Below are positions 54,884 through 61,707 of a DNA stretch of 64,000 bases, in pieces. This stretch comes from Akkermansia massiliensis (lineage in GTDB: Bacteria; Verrucomicrobiota; Verrucomicrobiia; Verrucomicrobiales; Akkermansiaceae): contig NZ_JAMGSI010000002.1 of the NCBI RefSeq assembly GCF_023516715.1, forward strand, positions 620,001 through 684,000, in the 5' to 3' direction. A program made the position numbers and the translations under genes. Numbering within the stretch: position 1 is the stretch's first letter; every line of letters begins with the position of its first letter. The notes under the pieces are model-generated. The model was not told where the DNA came from and ran no database searches. It saw nothing but the letters and a program-made list of their open reading frames with translations.

Positions 54884-55010
54884 CCCGGCAGGCCGCCTGC
54901 GGCCCCATCCATCATTTCCCCAGGCGCGCGGCCCTGGCCGCCTCCGGCTGCGGCATACCCGTGGAATGAACGTTTTTAGGCTGGAATGCTGTCTTATCTT
55001 CAACTAATAC

Positions 55011-55547
55011 ATGACCTATATGGCAAGAGAACCTTACGCGAACTTCTGGCCCAAAGTGGCGGATACCGCTTTTGTGGCGGAAAGCGCCGACCTGATCGGA
55101 GATGTCACCATTGGAGAGCACGCCAGCATCTGGTACCACACCACGCTGCGCGCGGACATCAACAAGATCGTCATTGGAGATTACTCCAATATCCAGGATA
55201 ATAGCTGCATCCATCTGGCGGACGACTTCGGCTGCCATGTAGGCAAGTACGTGACCGTGGGCCACGGCGTGATTCTGCACGCCTGCACGGTGGAGGACAA
55301 CTGCCTGATCGGCATGGGGTCCATCATTCTGGACGGCGCGGTCATCGGCCAGGGATCCGTGGTGGGCGCGGGCGCGCTGATCACCAAGGGCACCGTCATT
55401 CCGCCCAATTCCCTGGTGCTGGGGTCCCCCGCCAAGGTGGTGAAGGACCTGGGCCCGGAATCCGCGGATAATAACCGCAAGTGGGCGGAGAAATACGTCA
55501 AGGTCGCTACCCGGTATACGGAGCGAGTCATCAATCCCGGTTTTTAA
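55011..55547 (+). CDS. Gamma-carbonic anhydrase family protein
   Basis: A 178-residue left-handed beta-helix protein with hexapeptide repeats (IGEHASIWYHTTLRADI, IGDYSNIQDNS, VGHGVILHACTVE, IGMGSIILDGAVIG). The zinc-binding histidines are in CIHLADDFGCHVGKYV and VGHGVILH. Members hydrate CO2 or act as transferases of the YrdA/PaaY type. It starts with ATG 55011, with a DUF151 gene only 19 bases downstream. Confidence 0.92.
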   Translation: MTYMAREPYANFWPKVADTAFVAESADLIGDVTIGEHASIWYHTTLRADINKIVIGDYSNIQDNSCIHLADDFGCHVGKYVTVGHGVILHACTVEDNCLIGMGSIILDGAVIGQGSVVGAGALITKGTVIPPNSLVLGSPAKVVKDLGPESADNNRKWAEKYVKVATRYTERVINPGF

Positions 55548-55566
55548 CATTTGATTTCCGCACGCC

Positions 55567-56052
55567 ATGCCGGATGAAAAGCTGATCACCCTGGAACCGT
55601 ACGCCCTGCTCTATACCCGGGCCGGGGCAGGGGTGTGCCTGCGTGATCCGCTGACCGGCAAGGCGGGCGTTATCTTCATGGAGCTGGCGGACGGCATGGC
55701 GCTGGAGCGCAGCCTGAACGGGGAACGCCCGGTGCGGCCGGACACGTCCTCCCTGCTGTCCCATTTTTTATCCGCCATGGAGTGCCGGGTGAGGCTGGTG
55801 CTCATCAATGGCCGCAAGGATGAAGTTTTTTACGCCCGCGTGGCGGTGGAGGCCGCCAACGAGGTCATGGACAAGCTGGTGGAGCTGGACGCCCGCCCGT
55901 CGGACGCCCTGATGATTGCGGCCCAGTTCGGGACCGGAATCAAGATTGTTCCCGCCGTCTGGGAAAGCATGGAGAACATCCTGCCCCAGCTGGAACAGCT
56001 GGACGCGGATTCCCCGGACAGCCGCGCGCCGGTGTATGTGGGAGAGCCGTAG
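55567..56052 (+). CDS. Bifunctional nuclease family protein (DUF151)
   Basis: A 161-residue cytoplasmic protein (MPDEKLITLEPYALLYTR). The DUF151 core is visible: VFIMELADGMALERSL-type central strands, VRLVLINGRKDEVFYARVAV and DARPSDALMIAAQFGTGI. Plant and bacterial members show DNase/RNase activity or act in stress responses, but the biochemical role of the bacterial group is not settled. It lies 19 bases after the gamma-carbonic anhydrase gene and is the last chromosomal gene before the tRNA-Tyr integration site. Confidence 0.9.
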   Translation: MPDEKLITLEPYALLYTRAGAGVCLRDPLTGKAGVIFMELADGMALERSLNGERPVRPDTSSLLSHFLSAMECRVRLVLINGRKDEVFYARVAVEAANEVMDKLVELDARPSDALMIAAQFGTGIKIVPAVWESMENILPQLEQLDADSPDSRAPVYVGEP

Positions 56053-56260
56053 GAACGGCGCTTCCGGCTGCCGGACCTTTTCCCGCCTCCCGGGCACGCC
56101 ATCCGGCGCGGCGGCGGCTTGAGGAACCGTCTCCCGGTTTGCCGCCCGGAGGCATGATTGCGGCATAAGATTTTCCGGTCCTTGGGCATACCTACTTTTT
56201 ACAAAAAAAACTTGCTAAGGCGCCGGAATCCCTATACATTCGCCGCACATCACTTCAAGT

Positions 56261-56346
56261 GGGTAGATTCCCGAGCGGTCAAAGGGGGCAGACTGTAAAT
56301 CTGTTAGCATTCGCTTTCGAAGGTTCGAATCCTTCTCTACCCACCA
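56261..56346 (+). tRNA. tRNA-Tyr (GTA), integration site of the downstream element
   Basis: A class II tRNA with acceptor GGGTAGA/TCTACCC, anticodon loop CTGTAAA with GTA, a long variable arm, T-loop TTCGAAT, discriminator A and encoded CCA. An integrase gene reading away from it begins about 160 bases downstream. The 3' half of the tRNA is therefore the probable attachment core, with the second copy expected beyond the right edge of the window. Confidence 0.96.
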
Positions 56347-56373
56347 CTTTATTACTTTCATATTTGTTCACAG

Positions 56374-56397
56374 CCCTTGATTCTTCAAGGGTTTTTT
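56374..56397 (+). terminator. Intrinsic terminator after tRNA-Tyr
   Basis: The 7-bp stem CCCTTGA/TCAAGGG has a 4-base loop and is followed by TTTTTT. Confidence 0.88.
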
Positions 56398-56410
56398 CAT
56401 TTCTTGCTTG

Positions 56411-56436
56411 CATGAGTTATCATGAGTACGCATGAA
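56411..56436. repeat. Three CATGA(G/A) direct repeats at 10-bp spacing
   Basis: CATGAG at 56411, CATGAG at 56421 and CATGAA at 56431 are in exact 10-bp phase between tRNA-Tyr and the integrase gene. This fits a set of protein-binding sites on one face of the DNA helix, for example integrase arm sites or excisionase sites. Confidence 0.6.
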
Positions 56437-56442
56437 ATAGGT

Positions 56443-56481
56443 GTACACTCAAGTGTACGTTTTCATCTTCTCCAAGTGTAC
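56443..56481. repeat. AGTGTAC repeats upstream of the integrase gene
   Basis: GTACACT (56443-56449) and AGTGTAC (56452-56458) form an inverted pair, and a third AGTGTAC lies at 56475-56481, 23 bases before the integrase ATG. They are candidates for integrase arm sites or an operator over the integrase promoter. Confidence 0.55.
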
Positions 56482-56504
56482 ATCATTAAAAAACACTGTT
56501 AGAC

Positions 56505-57677
56505 ATGGCCGGATTGATCAAAAGAAAGAATTCATGGGTTGCCCTTTTCAGCGTTGCGGGAAAGCAGATCCGGAAAACAACGAAAATAGCCGTTACCCCT
56601 TCCGTTATTCCTCCAGGAAAAAGCAAAATGGCTGTGATGAGGGAGAACGAAGCCAAAGCCCGTTTGATAGCCGAAGAACTGGAAAAAGCCGCCAACGGGG
56701 AACGGGTGGATGCCGAGAAGGTGAAAGCCATTGCCGGGGAAAGGGCGGGAAGAAAACTTTTGCGAGGCAAGCAGTACATGCAGGGTGTTAAGGAATACCT
56801 GGAAGAATGGATGAAGAGCCGCCAGAATGGGACACTGAAGAATGATCGGGTAGCTGTAAAGCGGTTTCTCGCATTGCTTGGAGATTCACAAAACATGCCG
56901 TTAGACATGGTAACGTCTGAACATGCCCGCCGTTTCATGGAAAAGGAGCTGGAACGGGTTTCTTCCGGAACAGTAAAGAATCTAACTGATTGCTTACGGG
57001 CGGCCTTTAACAGGGCCATAGACGGCAAACTGATTGGGAGCAATCCCTTTCACAGGGTAACACCCGGAAAGCTGGATAAGACGGACAAGCATGAACGAAG
57101 AGCTTTTACCATGGAGGAGGCAAAACGCCTGACAGAAATTTTACCGGGTGAATGGCCGGACATGGTGCGTGTGTGTCTCTATACGGGGGGCCAGCGATTG
57201 GGAGACATTGCCAAATTGAAATGGGAACAGATCAATCTTGAGGGAGGGCTAATTGCCATGACAACGGAGAAAACAAAGAGAAGAATGAATAAACCTATCA
57301 TTTCTTCCTTGAAGGACGTTTTGAAGCGTCGTTATGAGGGGCGGGTGAGTGATTATGTTTTCCCGTTGGCAGCTATGAAACATGCACAGGCAGACAATAC
57401 ATCAGGCAAGCTATCTTTGGAGTTCCATGAACTATTGAAGGAACATGGCTTCATTGAAAACATGAATAACGCCCCTCGTCACGGGGACAGAAGAAGACAG
57501 GCTGATTTGAGCTTTCACAGCTTGAGGGCAACTGCCGTTACTGCGTTGAGGTTGGCTGGCGTTCCTTCCGACCTTTGCCGGGTCATTGTCGGACACGATT
57601 CCGAAGAGATTGAACGGGTATATTTCCGTCCTGATTCCGCAGCCATAGCGGAAGCAATGAAACACCTCTCGCTTTAA
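56505..57677 (+). CDS. Tyrosine recombinase (integrase) of the tRNA-Tyr element
   Basis: A 390-residue site-specific recombinase. Catalytic residues: Arg231 in YTGGQRLGDIAKL, a Lys in the TEKTKRRMNK hairpin, His338 and Arg341 in LSFHSLRATAV, His364 in VGHDSEE and the nucleophile Tyr373 in ERVYFRP. The N-terminal part has an AP2-like arm-binding segment, followed by a core-binding SAM-like domain (YMQGVKEYLEEWMKSR). It reads away from tRNA-Tyr, in which the element is presumably inserted. The start MAGLIKRKNSW fits the usual N-terminus of such integrases. Confidence 0.96.
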   Translation: MAGLIKRKNSWVALFSVAGKQIRKTTKIAVTPSVIPPGKSKMAVMRENEAKARLIAEELEKAANGERVDAEKVKAIAGERAGRKLLRGKQYMQGVKEYLEEWMKSRQNGTLKNDRVAVKRFLALLGDSQNMPLDMVTSEHARRFMEKELERVSSGTVKNLTDCLRAAFNRAIDGKLIGSNPFHRVTPGKLDKTDKHERRAFTMEEAKRLTEILPGEWPDMVRVCLYTGGQRLGDIAKLKWEQINLEGGLIAMTTEKTKRRMNKPIISSLKDVLKRRYEGRVSDYVFPLAAMKHAQADNTSGKLSLEFHELLKEHGFIENMNNAPRHGDRRRQADLSFHSLRATAVTALRLAGVPSDLCRVIVGHDSEEIERVYFRPDSAAIAEAMKHLSL

Positions 57678-57856
57678 GACAATGAAAGCCCGTTTTTAGG
57701 CCGCTTCCTCCTTTTCCGCGCCTTTGTGTACTGTCTCCATGGTGGAACGCCCAGCCACGGGGCACGCCGGACCAAATCAGGCGCATTTCAGAGAAGAAGC
57801 TTCCCCTTTTACGCCATCCGCTTTAGATTTTATCCAGCAGGAAACAGAGGAATACG

Positions 57857-58333
57857 CTGACAGGAAAGAAAAAAACGGGCCGGCCGTCCCTATACTCGCC
57901 CGCCCTGGCTGAAAAAATATGTCTCCGTCTGGCCAGCGGTGAAACACTGCGGAATATTTGTGAAGATCCGGCTATGCCGGCGCGCGCCTCCATATATCGT
58001 TGGATAAATGAATATCCAAAGTTTAGAGACATCTTTCTATGCGCGCGCGTAGCAGGGGCGGCAATAATGATTGAAGAATGTATTGAACTGGCGGATGAAG
58101 CATCCCGGCTTGCCCTCGATCCGCAATGCGGATCCGCCTCCGTCGCCGCCAAGAAGCTCGCCATTGAAACGCGGCTGAAAGTGGCCGCCCGCTTCGCCCC
58201 CGAGAAATTCGGCGACCGAGTTCGGCAGGATGTAGCGGGCGTCCCTGGGGTGCCTCTCGAAAGTAAAATCTCCCTTGCTCCGGAACAGCTTGAGCAAATC
58301 CAGGAAGCGGAGAACGTCTTCTGGAGCAGATAA
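57857..58333 (+). CDS. Phage terminase small subunit-like protein
   Basis: The ATG at 57974 gives 119 residues, but the same frame is open upstream and clearly coding: RPSLYSPALAEKICLRLASG, then ETLRNICEDPAMPARASIYRW. This is the N-terminal HTH of small terminase subunits of the Sf6/Nu1 type; without it the protein starts inside the HTH. The only start upstream is a CTG at 57857, with GAGG seven to ten bases before it, so I extend to that point. The C-terminus has YGDRV-like FGDRVRQDVAG and an acidic end (LEQIQEAENVF). It follows the integrase and has no large terminase next to it, as in satellites that redirect helper packaging. Confidence 0.7.
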   Translation: MTGKKKTGRPSLYSPALAEKICLRLASGETLRNICEDPAMPARASIYRWINEYPKFRDIFLCARVAGAAIMIEECIELADEASRLALDPQCGSASVAAKKLAIETRLKVAARFAPEKFGDRVRQDVAGVPGVPLESKISLAPEQLEQIQEAENVFWSR

Positions 58334-58396
58334 GAGCGTTTTCTGAAAGCATGTCTTCCCTCTACGCGCGCATATATAGGTATATTTTTTTGTAAC

Positions 58397-58494
58397 TTGT
58401 AAACCGTATTTATAAGACATTCATTTATCAATGCTAGTTGGTTTACAAACCCGTTTACATTCGTTTACAAAATAGCCGTCTCGTTTACAAAATA
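58397..58494. repeat. GTTTACA repeat cluster (iteron-like), candidate replication origin
   Basis: GTTTACA occurs at 58441, 58453, 58463 and 58483, spaced 12, 10 and 20 bases, the last two extended to GTTTACAAAATA. An inverted copy (TTGTAAAC) lies at 58397-58404. AT-rich sequence runs to the left (58370-58440). This is the form of an initiator-binding region beside a melting region, and the element encodes its own primase and P-loop ATPase. Confidence 0.55.
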
Positions 58495-58561
58495 GGAGTG
58501 GGAGGGGAGATGAATTGCACCCCTTTTCCATTTTGGACTTGAACGAACACCCCTAGCTTGA

Positions 58562-59098
58562 ATGATAGGGAGCATGGAACAGTACTACATTGCCACGGCG
58601 GAAGGAAAGACAAAGGGGCCGTATTACTTGGAATCAGTTAAAGTTCAATGTAATTGTGGAATGATAACACCAGAAACTTTAGTGTGTGTAGTAGGAGGCC
58701 AAGAATGGGTGGAGTTCAAAACGGTTTTGGCGCAGAAGGGAGAAACGGTTCCGAGTCGTAAAAAGATAGAAGAAGTCAGGGAAAAATTATATGATCCCGC
58801 TTGGGGTTCTTCTGAAGACGAAGCCCAAGAGATCAATGTTGCTCAAAAGCCTTTAACGGAAATAACGGTTGAAGATATGTTCCGGGGTATCGGAATAATT
58901 GCCCTGATTGCGGGTGTAGTACTGGCCTTGTTTACTTTTCAAAGCAGTCCGTCCCTTGCCGTTCTTGAACTATTTTCTGGGGCCTTTTCCTGCCTTGGCT
59001 GCTTCTGGTGTGCTAAAGTCATCACCTTGCTTTCTCGTGCGGTCAACTTGCTTTCCGCCCTGGCCAGGAAGTTTGATTCTTTTTCCGATAAGCAATAA
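58562..59098 (+). CDS. GYF_2-domain membrane protein
   Basis: A 178-residue protein. Residues about 8-55 (EQYYIATAEGKTKGPYYLES, then PETLVCVVGGQEWVEF) match the GYF_2 domain, with its GPY...L and W motifs. A charged linker follows, then two hydrophobic helices (IIALIAGVVLALFTF and LAVLELFSGAFSCLGCFW). ATG 58562 and 58574 are both possible. It lies between the iteron cluster and the repressor and could be a cargo gene acting at the membrane, for example on phage entry; this is inference. Confidence 0.7.
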   Translation: MIGSMEQYYIATAEGKTKGPYYLESVKVQCNCGMITPETLVCVVGGQEWVEFKTVLAQKGETVPSRKKIEEVREKLYDPAWGSSEDEAQEINVAQKPLTEITVEDMFRGIGIIALIAGVVLALFTFQSSPSLAVLELFSGAFSCLGCFWCAKVITLLSRAVNLLSALARKFDSFSDKQ

Positions 59099-59183
59099 CC
59101 GCTTCCCCCCCTGGACACAGGAACGCCCCGGACGTACAAGACGTTACGGGGCGTTTTCTTTTGGGCGTGGGATGGGGGCCGGT

Positions 59184-59516
59184 TTATTCAAGGCTTTCAT
59201 TGATCACGTCCACGCACCATTGACGGAGAAGCTTGCCTTCCGCCGTGGCGGCCTTGTTCCAGGCGTCAAAGGTGGCATCATTTACTGTGAGGGTGATTGC
59301 ATTTTCTGCCGCGCTTGGATACGTTGCAGGGGCGTTTCCCGCGGCGGGGTACTGCTCCATGAGAAGCGAAATCATTGCTTGAGCGTGTGAAGGGATAGCT
59401 CTTGAAGTAGAAAGCCAAGAATCTACGATTCTTTTTCCTGTTTTGCATTGTTCTGCTAACCAATCACGATTCTTCCCTATAGCTTTGAGCCATATTTTCA
59501 CCTCTTTTTTCTGCAT
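59184..59516 (-). CDS. Divergent repressor with HTH and ribbon-helix-helix-like tail
   Basis: A 110-residue protein transcribed against the rest of the element. The N-terminal half (KIWLKAIGKNRDWLAEQCKT, then GKRIVDSWLSTSRAIPSHAQ) is a Cro/CI-like HTH. After a Pro/Ala linker the C-terminus (NAITLTVNDATFDAWNKAAT, then LLRQWCVDVINES) has the strand-helix-helix pattern of RHH proteins. It faces 59619 across three palindromic sites and two back-to-back promoters, so it is probably the master repressor that keeps the element silent. No ribosome-binding site precedes the start. Confidence 0.75.
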   Translation of the reverse strand: MQKKEVKIWLKAIGKNRDWLAEQCKTGKRIVDSWLSTSRAIPSHAQAMISLLMEQYPAAGNAPATYPSAAENAITLTVNDATFDAWNKAATAEGKLLRQWCVDVINESLE

Positions 59517-59522
59517 GGCTTT

Positions 59523-59551
59523 TTAATACATTCTTACAACTTAGGTTGCAA
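59523..59551 (-). promoter_or_regulatory. Promoter of the divergent repressor gene
   Basis: On the minus strand, TTGCAA (59546-59551), a 17-base spacer and TATTAA (59523-59528). Operator 1 overlaps the -35 box and spacer. Confidence 0.65.
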
Positions 59552-59603
59552 GAAATATGACAACATACAACACATGTTGCTTGTAATAAATCAACGTGTG
59601 TTG
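59537..59603. promoter_or_regulatory. Operator array: three CAAC-N4-GTTG palindromes
   Basis: CAAC-TTAG-GTTG (59537-59548), CAAC-ACAT-GTTG (59568-59579) and CAAC-GTGT-GTTG (59592-59603). Centres are 31 and 24 bases apart. Site 1 covers the repressor promoter, site 2 lies just upstream of the rightward -35 box and site 3 fills the spacer of the rightward promoter. Site 2 and 3 flanks extend to a longer inverted repeat, ATACAACACA (59565-59574) and TGTGTTGTAT (59597-59606). Confidence 0.8.
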
Positions 59604-59609
59604 TATATT
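59581..59609 (+). promoter_or_regulatory. Rightward promoter of the small-gene cassette
   Basis: TTGTAA (59581-59586), a 17-base spacer and TATATT (59604-59609). Transcription should start near 59616, at or next to the ATG at 59619, so the mRNA is probably leaderless. Confidence 0.65.
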
Positions 59610-59618
59610 TGTCTTGTC

Positions 59619-59795
59619 ATGAAGACGAAGCAACATCAAATCATGGTAGAGCTTGACCCCGGGGCCATGGAGGCGTTGAGACAGGAGGCCGCTAAGAAGG
59701 GCCTCTCGCTGGATGCTTACATACTCGGCATTATTAACAGGCGGGCGTGCCCGTCATTGAAGGAATCTCCAACCGGGAAAGGAGAAGCGGCATGA
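59619..59795 (+). CDS. Small ribbon-helix-helix-like protein, first gene of the cassette
   Basis: A 58-residue protein (MKTKQHQIMVELDPGAMEAL). The pattern IMVELDPGAMEALRQEAAKK then GLSLDAYILGIINRR is strand-helix-helix, as in Arc/MetJ-type DNA-binding proteins, and resembles the C-terminus of the divergent repressor. I start at ATG 59619, following the promoter; an earlier ATG at 59574 lies inside an operator. It may be a Cro-like second regulator of the operator array. It overlaps the next gene by four bases. Confidence 0.65.
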   Translation: MKTKQHQIMVELDPGAMEALRQEAAKKGLSLDAYILGIINRRACPSLKESPTGKGEAA

Positions 59796-59986
59796 GACTT
59801 GAAACGCTGTTTGATACGGTTCTGCCCTTGGCAGGGGCGGTTCTGTGCAGCCTGGCCCGCGGCATCATCCTTGCCGGAATGGCATGGCTTGCCGTCTGCC
59901 TGTTCTGGCGGGCCGTAGAAATGGACAATCAGGACGTGCAAGATCGCGCGGCCCTGACGAAATGGAAAGGGGGCATTGTTCGATGA
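59792..59986 (+). CDS. Small single-span membrane protein
   Basis: A 64-residue protein (MRLETLFDTVLPLAGAVLCS) with a long hydrophobic stretch up to about residue 38 (SLARGIILAGMAWLAVCLFW) and a charged tail. It overlaps both neighbours by four bases (ATGA). Function unknown; a holin-like or entry-blocking role cannot be judged. Confidence 0.55.
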   Translation: MRLETLFDTVLPLAGAVLCSLARGIILAGMAWLAVCLFWRAVEMDNQDVQDRAALTKWKGGIVR

Positions 59987-60174
59987 ACGCAGATCAAATG
60001 GAAATCCCTCTTCCCGCCCCTGTTCTTCATGCGCTCACGGAAGAGGCGAAGAAGTTCGGTTTATCCTGTGAAGAGTATCTTAAAAAGATTGTTATCGGCA
60101 TCATGAAAGACGAATTGGAGAAGAAGAAATTTCTCCTGTTCCTGGATGCCAAAAAACACGCGGACCGCCAATGA
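59983..60174 (+). CDS. Second small ribbon-helix-helix-like protein
   Basis: A 63-residue protein. MEIPLPAPVLHALTEEAKKF then GLSCEEYLKKIVIGIM follows the same plan as the protein at 59619 (A/L-x-x-EA-K-K-x-GLS-x-x-x-Y), so the two appear to be diverged copies. The tail is Lys-rich. It overlaps its neighbours by four bases each. Confidence 0.6.
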   Translation: MNADQMEIPLPAPVLHALTEEAKKFGLSCEEYLKKIVIGIMKDELEKKKFLLFLDAKKHADRQ

Positions 60175-60455
60175 AAGAACCATCCTTGAAAATATGGCTC
60201 TATGCCGCTGCGCTGGGGAACAATACGGAGACCCGGAAAGAGAGCATTCGGGAAACCTATTCACTCCTCCTTTCCCATGAACGGAGTTTCAAACTGCGGA
60301 GGCTGGCGGAAAGATGCCATGTAAACGTGCCTCAACTTATTGATATATTGGTAGATAAGGCAATATTCAATGTTGAATTGGAGGCGGAAGACTACGAACA
60401 AATCGCAAACGAACTTCGACATGAACACAGTAAAATCGGAATCGGGAACACCTGA
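60171..60455 (+). CDS. Small soluble protein of the cassette, unknown function
   Basis: A 94-residue, mostly helical protein (MKEPSLKIWLYAAALGNNTE). FKLRRLAERCHVNVPQLIDI reads like a helix-turn-helix, so a DNA-binding role is possible. Its start overlaps the previous stop (ATGA), and its end overlaps the next gene by 35 bases. Confidence 0.6.
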   Translation: MKEPSLKIWLYAAALGNNTETRKESIRETYSLLLSHERSFKLRRLAERCHVNVPQLIDILVDKAIFNVELEAEDYEQIANELRHEHSKIGIGNT

Positions 60456-60987
60456 CGCCGGCGAATGGAGCAAGGCCGTTCAGGGATATGCGGAGAAAGG
60501 GAAGCTGATCACTTTTCCCTCCGGCAAAAAAGTAAAAACTCCTTATCAGCGGCCTTTTCAGCGCATGGGGTTTGCCAGTCAGGACACTTTGGAAAAATGG
60601 ATGAAGCAGGGAATGAGCATGGCGGCCATAGCCGAATGCCTTGAAAAAGACATCCACATTTCCGCCATGGGTTCATCTGTGAGCGAAACGCAGAAAAAAG
60701 CGAAAGAGGCCGCCGCCCTTGTCACCGAGGCCGTCCGCAAACTCAAGGAAGCGGCGGCCCTGATGAAAGACGGCTTACGGGAATTGCCGGGGCCTGATGA
60801 CTTGTGCGTGATTTGCCAAGTAAACCCCTCATTGTTCCCTATGTTGTTTCTTGCGGACATCGAACGGATTCCAACCAACAGGACGACACCGGAAGCCGCA
60901 CCCGTGCCCTCCGAGCTTGCTTCCCGATTGCTCAAGGACTGTCTCAAGAGTATCAACAGAAGGTATAAAAAAATGATGGAACCTTAA
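60421..60987 (+). CDS. Hypothetical helical protein of the cassette
   Basis: A 188-residue protein; I start at ATG 60421 (MNTVKSESGTPDAGEWSKAV), since the longer frame has no start signal. SQDTLEKWMKQGMSMAAIAE resembles an HTH or resolvase-type helix pair, and a coiled coil follows (KKAKEAAALVTEAVRKLKEA). No family recognised. It lies just before the excisionase-like genes and may take part in replication or regulation. Confidence 0.6.
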   Translation: MNTVKSESGTPDAGEWSKAVQGYAEKGKLITFPSGKKVKTPYQRPFQRMGFASQDTLEKWMKQGMSMAAIAECLEKDIHISAMGSSVSETQKKAKEAAALVTEAVRKLKEAAALMKDGLRELPGPDDLCVICQVNPSLFPMLFLADIERIPTNRTTPEAAPVPSELASRLLKDCLKSINRRYKKMMEP

Positions 60988-61039
60988 TGGATGACGGTTA
61001 GGCGATTACAAAAAAGACTAAAAAATAATTTGACATTTC

Positions 61040-61345
61040 ATGAAAAACGGATGTATTTCTAAAAACGGTAGCACTCAAAAGCAGAGTGCAGTAAGAAAAA
61101 ATATAAAATTCAACCAGGAGGACTGCTCCAGGAATACACCATACATCACCAGCGAGGAACTACGCAAGACCCTGAACATTAGCAAGGGTTCTCTAGTTCG
61201 ACTTAATAAGGAAGGTTGTCCCCGTGTTTATTTTTCCGGCGGGCTGGGAGGAAAAGGAACACACCCGCGTTACAAACTTGACGACGTAACAGCGTGGCTT
61301 GAGAAAAGGTCTCAAGAATTTTTGAAGAAAGGAGGGCGAAAATGA
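61040..61345 (+). CDS. AlpA/excisionase-like HTH protein
   Basis: A 101-residue protein with a basic N-terminal tail. From residue 34, TPYITSEELRKTLNISKGSL, then KLDDVTAWLEKRSQEF, follows the MerR-like winged HTH of AlpA and phage excisionases, with a Gly-rich wing (FSGGLGGKGTHPRY) between. Such proteins activate integrase expression or direct excision. Its stop overlaps the next start (ATGA). Confidence 0.7.
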   Translation: MKNGCISKNGSTQKQSAVRKNIKFNQEDCSRNTPYITSEELRKTLNISKGSLVRLNKEGCPRVYFSGGLGGKGTHPRYKLDDVTAWLEKRSQEFLKKGGRK

Positions 61346-61707
61346 ATGCCCTCTCGGAAAATCCGTTGAAGAAGCTGGAAGCGGATGGAATGGGAATGAT
61401 GCCCATATCCGTAACCGCCGCTCTGGCTTGGTCTGAATGGCTTCTTGAACGCCTGAAAACGGACATGAGGGAAACAGACGCCCCCACAAGCATAGAAGCC
61501 GTATGGGCCAGCCAGAAGACGCTTGCCGCCCGGTATGATATGAGCATATCCAGTATGGGGCGGTATTTATCCGAGGCAAGAGAATCGCATTGTGTTCGTA
61601 TCTTACAACCAGAACGGGGCGGGAAATCGGGGAATGCGAGATACAACGTTGAGGACATGGACGCCTTTATGACGGGGAAGGGAAAGGAGGGAAAACATGA
61701 AGTTTGA
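61342..61707 (+). CDS. HTH protein, second excisionase-like regulator
   Basis: A 121-residue protein (MNALSENPLKKLEADGMGMM). The part SQKTLAARYDMSISSMGRYL is a helix-turn-helix, and RGGKSGNARYNVEDMDAFM repeats the wing and closing helix of the upstream AlpA-like protein, so they are probably related. It overlaps the upstream gene by four bases and the primase gene by eleven. Confidence 0.65.
   Translation: MNALSENPLKKLEADGMGMMPISVTAALAWSEWLLERLKTDMRETDAPTSIEAVWASQKTLAARYDMSISSMGRYLSEARESHCVRILQPERGGKSGNARYNVEDMDAFMTGKGKEGKHEV

Noticed and set aside
58397-58494. A CRISPR array
   Set aside because: The GTTTACA repeats are too short and too closely spaced, with no spacer structure. No other part of the window shows regular repeats of CRISPR length, and no cas gene is present.
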